From: Capnocytophaga cynodegmi DSM 19736
GTDB lineage: Bacteria > Bacteroidota > Bacteroidia > Flavobacteriales > Flavobacteriaceae
Length of the DNA: 64,000 bases
Assembly: GCF_000379185.1 (NCBI RefSeq)
Contig: NZ_KB900706.1
Location: forward strand, 30,203 to 94,202
Direction of reading: 5' to 3'
The position numbers were made by a program, and so were the translations under genes. Positions 58,966 through 64,000 of the stretch are shown piece after piece. The stretch's first letter is position 1, and each line of letters begins with the position of its first letter. The notes under the pieces are model-generated. The model was not told the DNA's origin. It did not search any database and saw nothing but the letters and a program-made list of their open reading frames with translations.

Positions 58966-60867
58966 TTATGTGGTCAGACTCTGGAGAAAATCTTCCAAGC
59001 TGTCTTCTTTCTCTAAATTTAGCTTCTGTTTGATGCGATATTTGCTCATTCGGATACTTTTGGGTTCCACATTAAAGGCTATAGCAATTTCCTTTGTGGA
59101 AAGTTTCAGATACATATAAGCACAATATTTCAGGTCGAGTGATGTGAGTTTGTTGTCTGAAATTTCACTAAGTTTGTTGAAAAAATCGGGGTGAATATCT
59201 TGGAATTCTTTAACAGTTTGTTCTATCGTATCATCTAAGAATTTTTCTTTTTTCAATACACGTTCAATGTTAAAGGTGTTTCCCTCTTGCTTAATTTTAT
59301 CCTTTATTTCTTCTAACAGCTTGTTTTTTCGGTCGATTTGAAGTGCGTTTGCTAATACTTCTTTTTGCATTTGTTCGTTTTTGAGCTGTAAGAGTTCTTG
59401 TTCTGCTTTTAGCCGAGCCTGTTCCTCTTTCTCAAGTCGGAGTTGCATTTTTATTTCTCGCTCCATTTGCGATTTTTGTATGGAAAGTAGTCTGCGTTCT
59501 TTTTCTTTGAGTAATGCACGAGCTTCGGCTTCGTTTTTTTCTTTTTCGAGTCGGAGTTGTTTTTCGTTTTGTAGTTTTACTTTATTTTGCTGATTTCGAA
59601 CAACAAACACAAGTGAAACCAATGCCAAAACCGATGTACCAATATAAAGGTAATTGAGTTGCTTTCTGCTTTCTGCTAATTGGGAAATGGTTTCTATTTG
59701 TTGTTTTATTTGTTGGTTTTCAAACTCAGCTTCCAAACGGAGCATTTGTTCTTGCTGGTTTTGGTCGTAAAGTTTGGCTTTGTATATTTCTTTTTCGTTT
59801 TTTAGGTGTAGGGCTTTTTCAAGATTTCCGTTTTTTTCGTAGAGTTGCGAAAGAGCTTGGGCAAGGGCAATGAGTGTATAATAATCAACTACGGGTTGTT
59901 GTTTGCTTATTTCCAAAAAAGCCTCTGTGAGCAGTCTTTCTGCTTCTGATGTGTTGCCTTGTTGCAGAGCGATTTCCGCCAAAAGTCCTTTCGCATTAGC
60001 TTGAATTGAAGCGGTATTGCTTTTTCCTTGCGATACTTCGAGGGCAATAGCAGTATGTTTCTCAATATTGGCTAAAATTTTTGGGTCAGAGAGGCTTCCA
60101 CTTTGGTAATAGAAATCCGCAATGTTGATATTGGTTATTCCGTAAGTGATTGGGCTTACTTTATTTGGAAATTGCTGGTAAATTGCTGCCGATTTCTCCA
60201 AATAAATCAAAATACTATCTTTAAAGGCTTCGTTTTGCTCTTTTTTGTACAGATATCCCATAACGGTAGACATTGCCGAGTAGCCGTTAGAGAGCAGATT
60301 GTAATTAGCGACCTTGTTGGCGGTTTCGATAGTTTTTTGAGCGTATTTTCGGGCAAGGGAAGCGTCCTCTACACTTGAATAAGCCCCGTAAAGAATGTAA
60401 TATAGCTTTGGTTTGAGTGTTTCCAGCCTGTTTTCCTCTGCGATTGTCAAAGCCAGTTGGCAATTTTCGACAGCGAGTTGACGAATGTCGAGATAGTTAT
60501 AATAATAGGCTTGAGTGTAATATCCGTAAGCGATTGCTTGAGCAGAATGAGCCTTTTCGGCTGTGCTTCTGGCTTTCTGCATATATTCTTTAGCTAAATT
60601 GGAGTTCTTTATGGCGAAAAAGTATTTCACATATTCCGAATATATCTCAGGTAAATAGTCTTTCTGATTGTTTTCAGCCAGTAATTCAGCTTGTTTGAGG
60701 ACATCGTAAATCTCTTCAAGTCTTCCTTCTCCTCGTAATTGCTCACTGGATTTCAGATAGCCTTCTATTTCTTTCGAAAAATGTTGCCCGTGAACAAATT
60801 CAACTCCTAAGAGTAGCACGATGAGGATAATTTTATATAAATCAACTATTCGGAATATCCTTTTCAT
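58966..60867 (-). CDS. TPR/LuxR-type membrane regulator
   Basis: 633 residues. Signal-like start (YKIILIVLLLGVEFVHGQ), then TPR repeats through about residue 355, a membrane segment at about 404-423 (NYLYIGTSVLALVSLVFVVR), a long coiled coil (about 430-530, rich in Glu/Lys/Gln) and a LuxR-type HTH near 570-625 (LDLKYCAYMYLKLSTKEIAI, KSIRMSKYRIKQKL). This layout is typical of Bacteroidetes one-component regulators that sense in the periplasm. A consensus -7 box (60889-60896) lies 22 bp upstream of the ATG. The 42-bp repeats lie further upstream. Confidence 0.88.
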   Translation of the reverse strand: MKRIFRIVDLYKIILIVLLLGVEFVHGQHFSKEIEGYLKSSEQLRGEGRLEEIYDVLKQAELLAENNQKDYLPEIYSEYVKYFFAIKNSNLAKEYMQKARSTAEKAHSAQAIAYGYYTQAYYYNYLDIRQLAVENCQLALTIAEENRLETLKPKLYYILYGAYSSVEDASLARKYAQKTIETANKVANYNLLSNGYSAMSTVMGYLYKKEQNEAFKDSILIYLEKSAAIYQQFPNKVSPITYGITNINIADFYYQSGSLSDPKILANIEKHTAIALEVSQGKSNTASIQANAKGLLAEIALQQGNTSEAERLLTEAFLEISKQQPVVDYYTLIALAQALSQLYEKNGNLEKALHLKNEKEIYKAKLYDQNQQEQMLRLEAEFENQQIKQQIETISQLAESRKQLNYLYIGTSVLALVSLVFVVRNQQNKVKLQNEKQLRLEKEKNEAEARALLKEKERRLLSIQKSQMEREIKMQLRLEKEEQARLKAEQELLQLKNEQMQKEVLANALQIDRKNKLLEEIKDKIKQEGNTFNIERVLKKEKFLDDTIEQTVKEFQDIHPDFFNKLSEISDNKLTSLDLKYCAYMYLKLSTKEIAIAFNVEPKSIRMSKYRIKQKLNLEKEDSLEDFLQSLTT

Positions 60868-60888
60868 TTATTTTTAATTTTATATAGG

Positions 60889-60896
60889 CAAATATA
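60889..60896 (-). promoter_or_regulatory. -7 promoter box TATATTTG of the regulator gene
   Basis: On the minus strand TATATTTG matches TAnnTTTG, 22 bp before the ATG at 60867. No TTGTAGAC repeat is present. Confidence 0.55.
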
Positions 60897-61170
60897 GTAA
60901 TTTACTTTATAGAAATAATTGTAGAAATCATTTTTTTAATTTCCTTTTTAGGGTAAATAAAATGAAATGAGTATAAAAGGACTTCCTTTTTTAGTAAAAT
61001 AAATTAGTTTTATATAATACGAATTACATTCTATAGATAATAAAAATAGTTTTAGCTTAAAAAGCAACTTGTTTGAGGCAAAATAGAGTAGGATAGGAGA
61101 AGAAATGCTACGAAAAAGTAATAACACGCAATAAAATAACATAGCAAGTATATAAAATAGTATGGATTTA

Positions 61171-61384
61171 TTTTAAATATCCTTGTCGTGCTACTACGAT
61201 AAGCTATTCTGTTTTTAAATATCCTTGTCGTACTACTACGATAGGGTATTCTATTTCTAAATATCTTTATCGTACTACTACGATATCCTATCCTGATTTT
61301 AAATATCCTTGTCGTACTACTACGATAGGGTATTCTATTTCTAAAAATCCTTGTCGTGCTACTACAATAGCCTGTTCTGATTTT
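61171..61384. repeat. five 42-bp tandem repeats
   Basis: The 611-bp gap 60868-61478 has no gene but contains five copies of AAATATCCTTGTCGTACTAC plus TACGATAGGGTATTCT-like flank, starting at 61175, 61217, 61259, 61301 and 61343, an exact 42-bp period (four helical turns). Each carries the short inverted repeat TCGTA-CTAC-TACGA. Copies differ by a few bases, so they are not recent. They lie between the beta-barrel gene's 3' end and the regulator's promoter. Confidence 0.85.
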
Positions 61385-61478
61385 AATTCTTCCTAAAATA
61401 TAACTACGTTACTAATTTTTTATTTTAAAAATCACTAAAATAGAATACTTTTTAAGATTTTAGAAAGTAATTATCCCT

Positions 61479-63887
61479 TTAAAGCCTATCTGCTTCCTCT
61501 AAATTACTTTGATGAGCCGTTTTTGAGCTTTGTTTTCCGATTTTGTAAGTTAGATAGAACTTTATTTGGCGTGATTCTGCATATCCCCAGATGTAATTAT
61601 CCAAATTTGGAAGATGACTTTCCGAATCCCAACGTCTGGTATGGAAAATATCGGTAAAAGAAAAGGACAAATGAAGTTGATTATCCAGAAAACTGCGTTG
61701 CAATCCGATGTCAATACCTCCAGAAGGCTTAGCAATTTCATTAACATTGGCTATTTGTTTCGTGGTGTAGTCAGCATTAATCTCGCCAGTGATTTTGAAA
61801 GGCAATTTAAGCTGATGTTGTGAGTTTATTGAGAAAGTCCATTTGCTGGGGCTAAAAGAAGTATAATTTTCTATCTGAAATGAATTTCGAACATAGAATA
61901 ATGAAGGATTTATGTGCATTTTGTACCAAGAAGCACACTGAATTTCTTGCAGAATGCTTGTCGAGAAATAATTTTGGTGTCCTATGTTGCGTGGAATCAT
62001 AATTACACGTTCGTTAGCCTGTTTCTCGGTAATTTGTCCGCTGAAATCATTTGTATAATTGTAAGAAAGTATAGCGGTTGTCTTGTTCCAAGTTGCAGTA
62101 GCACTAATCTTATGTATTTTTTGAGGTTTTAAAAATGGATTGCCCACCCAGTCGGACAATCCGTCGAGAGCTAAAATGAAAGGGCTCAAGTTTTGATACG
62201 CAGGACGGGAAATCCGACTGCTGTAATTGAATCCGTAGGATATTTTATCGCTTTTCTGATATGTGAGACTTAGGGAGGGGAATAGATTGAGGTAATTCCG
62301 TTTATTTTCTTGATAATCTTGATTACTTCCTTGTCGAGGAAATAATTTTCCAACAGAAAAAGTATGTTCACTACGTAGCCCTGTTTCTAAGGAGACCTTT
62401 TCGCTTACCGCGATGGCATACTGAATATATGCTGCGAATAAACGTTCTTTATAATTGAAAGTATTAGAACGATTTGGGATTAGAAGGTTACCCGACGGGG
62501 ATACGCTAAAAAAATCGGAGATATTATTTGATGCAACTTGGGAGAATTTAATTCCTGACGACCAATTTCCTTTCCATAATGGGAATTTTTGATGTAAGGA
62601 AGCGGCAAAAATGTGTATTTTTCGGTCGCTATCAGCCAGAAAAGCCTCATCATCGATACGATTTCCTGCCAAATCTTTGTGCCAATTGGGTTGGTTTACT
62701 CCCGACAAGCCGTCGAAGAATACATAATCTATGTCGATGTTGTATTTTTTATTGTCAGAAGGTTGATACGCGTAAAAAGAACTCAATCCATAACGTGCAT
62801 TTCTTTGTTTGAAGTAATCGCTTTGCCCGAAAATGGTCTTTTCATATTTGAAATCCTTATTGAAGATGTCGTTTTGGGTGTTTATAATTCCTTTACCGAA
62901 ATGAGAGTTCGCAGAAAGCGCTATTCCAATTGTATTCTTCTTATTTAGTAGATAATCCAGCCCAAAATTACCTGAAACAGAGTGACGCTTGTCCGTATCT
63001 TCCGACGAACTGATGTACCACTTGTCATCTAACTTTCTTTCTGAGCCGTAATCATAATTGATATACCCAAAATGATGGCTGTATGAGGCGTTTATGTTTA
63101 GTTTATCGGTATTGTGTTGCAAGGAAACGTCCGTTGTATTTCTCAGGTGATGCCAATAGGATACGCCACTTCCCGCCGAAATGTATGTACCCTCAATGTT
63201 ATGCTTGTCTAACACTATATTAATGATACCAGCCGCTCCTTCGGCATCGTATTGGGCTGGTGGATTTAGCATAATCTCAATGTTCTTAATCTGTGAGGCT
63301 GAAATGGATTTGAGAAAACTGGCTAAGTCCTCCGATTGCATAAATGTAGATTTTCCGTTGATAAAAACGACCGCTCCTTTTTTGCCCAGAATTGAAATGG
63401 CGTAAGAATTATCCATTAATATGCCTGGTGTTTTTTGCAGAGCCTCCAAAGCGTTTCCTCCTGAGGTAATACTACTTTCTTTGGGCGAAAAAATGATTTT
63501 GCCTTCCTCCAACCGAATGGTAGGTTTCTTTCTGTCTGCTGATACTACCACACCCGATAATTCAGTAACCAAAGATTGCAGCTTAATAATGCCAAATGAA
63601 ATGTCTTTGTCCCATTGTAAGGGAGTTTTTCCCTCGTAGGTTTCAAATCCTGTGGCAAAGATTATTATTTTTATGTTGTTTCCGTTTCCTTTCAGGGTGA
63701 AGTTTCCCTCCAAGTCGGTGCTTGTTTGTGAAATCACCTCAGATTTGTCATACGATAACACCGAAACAATTGCGTAAGGCACGGCATCGTTGTATTCATC
63801 GGTTATACGCCCTGAAATGATATGAGAATGTTGTGAAAATACACTCGTACAAACTAAAAAGAACATAAAATAGATAGTAGTTTTCAT
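61479..63887 (-). CDS. TonB-receptor-like outer-membrane beta-barrel protein
   Basis: 802 residues. Signal peptide (MKTTIYFMFFLVCTSVFSQ), CarboxypepD-reg-like domain at about 24-110 (SGRITDEYNDAVPYAIVSVL, TSTDLEGNFTLKG), plug-like domain at about 125-235 (LEALQKTPGILMDNSYAISI, VFINGKSTFMQSEDLASFLK) and a long beta-barrel (about 240-790) with many alternating aromatic strands. The N-terminus matches the OMP_b-brl_3-type family, often without a SusD partner. Substrate unknown. Ends in an open tail without a clear terminal Phe. Confidence 0.86.
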   Translation of the reverse strand: MKTTIYFMFFLVCTSVFSQHSHIISGRITDEYNDAVPYAIVSVLSYDKSEVISQTSTDLEGNFTLKGNGNNIKIIIFATGFETYEGKTPLQWDKDISFGIIKLQSLVTELSGVVVSADRKKPTIRLEEGKIIFSPKESSITSGGNALEALQKTPGILMDNSYAISILGKKGAVVFINGKSTFMQSEDLASFLKSISASQIKNIEIMLNPPAQYDAEGAAGIINIVLDKHNIEGTYISAGSGVSYWHHLRNTTDVSLQHNTDKLNINASYSHHFGYINYDYGSERKLDDKWYISSSEDTDKRHSVSGNFGLDYLLNKKNTIGIALSANSHFGKGIINTQNDIFNKDFKYEKTIFGQSDYFKQRNARYGLSSFYAYQPSDNKKYNIDIDYVFFDGLSGVNQPNWHKDLAGNRIDDEAFLADSDRKIHIFAASLHQKFPLWKGNWSSGIKFSQVASNNISDFFSVSPSGNLLIPNRSNTFNYKERLFAAYIQYAIAVSEKVSLETGLRSEHTFSVGKLFPRQGSNQDYQENKRNYLNLFPSLSLTYQKSDKISYGFNYSSRISRPAYQNLSPFILALDGLSDWVGNPFLKPQKIHKISATATWNKTTAILSYNYTNDFSGQITEKQANERVIMIPRNIGHQNYFSTSILQEIQCASWYKMHINPSLFYVRNSFQIENYTSFSPSKWTFSINSQHQLKLPFKITGEINADYTTKQIANVNEIAKPSGGIDIGLQRSFLDNQLHLSFSFTDIFHTRRWDSESHLPNLDNYIWGYAESRQIKFYLTYKIGKQSSKTAHQSNLEEADRL

Positions 63888-63959
63888 TTTTTAAATCATT
63901 TTGTTGATTTTGGTGTTTCAATATTGCGAAAAATAAAATAAAAAGTTTCAAAATTTGTA

Positions 63960-64000
63960 CAAAATTAAAAATTAAAAATTAAAAATTAAAAATTAAAAAT
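63960..64000 (-). repeat. AAAAATT heptamer tract in the beta-barrel gene's promoter
   Basis: From 63961 to the window end, AAAATT is followed by four AAAAATT units and a partial one. On the minus strand TAATTTTG (63960-63967) matches the -7 box TAnnTTTG, 73 bp before the ATG at 63887. The repeat tract thus lies across the -7 to -33 interval, so changes in unit number could tune or switch expression. The tract runs off the window. Confidence 0.6.

Noticed and set aside
60948..61142. Small minus-strand ORF near 61 kb
   Set aside because: It lies in AT-rich gap DNA, has low-complexity hydrophobic composition, and has no promoter or terminator.
61171..61384. CRISPR array
   Set aside because: The 42-bp units follow each other directly with an exact period and no unique spacers, and no cas gene is nearby.
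1..64000. tRNA, rRNA or insertion sequence
   Set aside because: No cloverleaf-like GC-rich stretches, no transposase-like ORF and no long terminal inverted repeats were found.

Overview
The window is low-GC DNA whose promoters match the Bacteroidetes -7 consensus TAnnTTTG. Lipoprotein signals (SC/NC followed by acidic or polar residues), CarboxypepD-reg-like/plug/beta-barrel proteins and a TPR-LuxR regulator also fit a Flavobacteriia genome, perhaps Capnocytophaga. The genus is inference, because there is no rRNA or other marker gene.

Layout. The left flank (1-4.0 kb) is ordinary chromosome: the 3' end of an outer-membrane phospholipase A gene, a YfcC/DcuC-type carboxylate permease, a DUF302 protein and a lipoprotein. 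From 4.19 to 58.7 kb every gene lies on the minus strand. This roughly 54.5-kb block holds about 66 small genes, nearly all of the kinds found as immunity proteins in polymorphic-toxin systems: many SUKH (SMI1/KNR4) proteins, NTF2-fold proteins, Imm11-like, colicin/pyocin-immunity-like, DUF4303-, DUF4304- and DUF1963-like proteins, HEAT-repeat proteins, beta-propeller-like proteins, pentapeptide and LRR proteins, two lipoproteins and many unrecognised small proteins. I see no toxin, Rhs, VgrG, Hcp or recombinase gene. The right flank (58.9-64 kb) carries a TPR/LuxR-type membrane regulator, an exact 42-bp repeat array and a TonB-receptor-like outer-membrane beta-barrel protein.

The most striking regularity is in the control regions. 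Six sites carry an 11-bp-spaced direct repeat of TTGTAGAC (gene strand), each a nearly fixed 36-38 bp upstream of a TAnnTTTG -7 box (one box has a single mismatch) and just ahead of a start codon. They divide the block into six transcription units headed by genes starting at 58695, 33920, 23967, 20875, 10663 and 5320. This looks like one regulon under a single activator, plausibly of the PhoB/OmpR type that binds 11-bp direct repeats. Two of the head genes (5320, 10663) are paralogues. A third encodes an SPFH-SHOCT protein.

The block is also eroding and being reshuffled. Three genes have single-base frameshifts (27.4, 35.2, 41.85 kb), one has an in-frame TGA (50.5 kb), several gaps hold orphan 3' gene ends, and there are several paralogue pairs, including a tandem pair with conserved ends and a diverged centre. 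I interpret the block as an orphan-immunity superarray, assembled and pruned by recombination and expressed as a coordinated regulon. The function of individual genes is mostly inferred from family and context.
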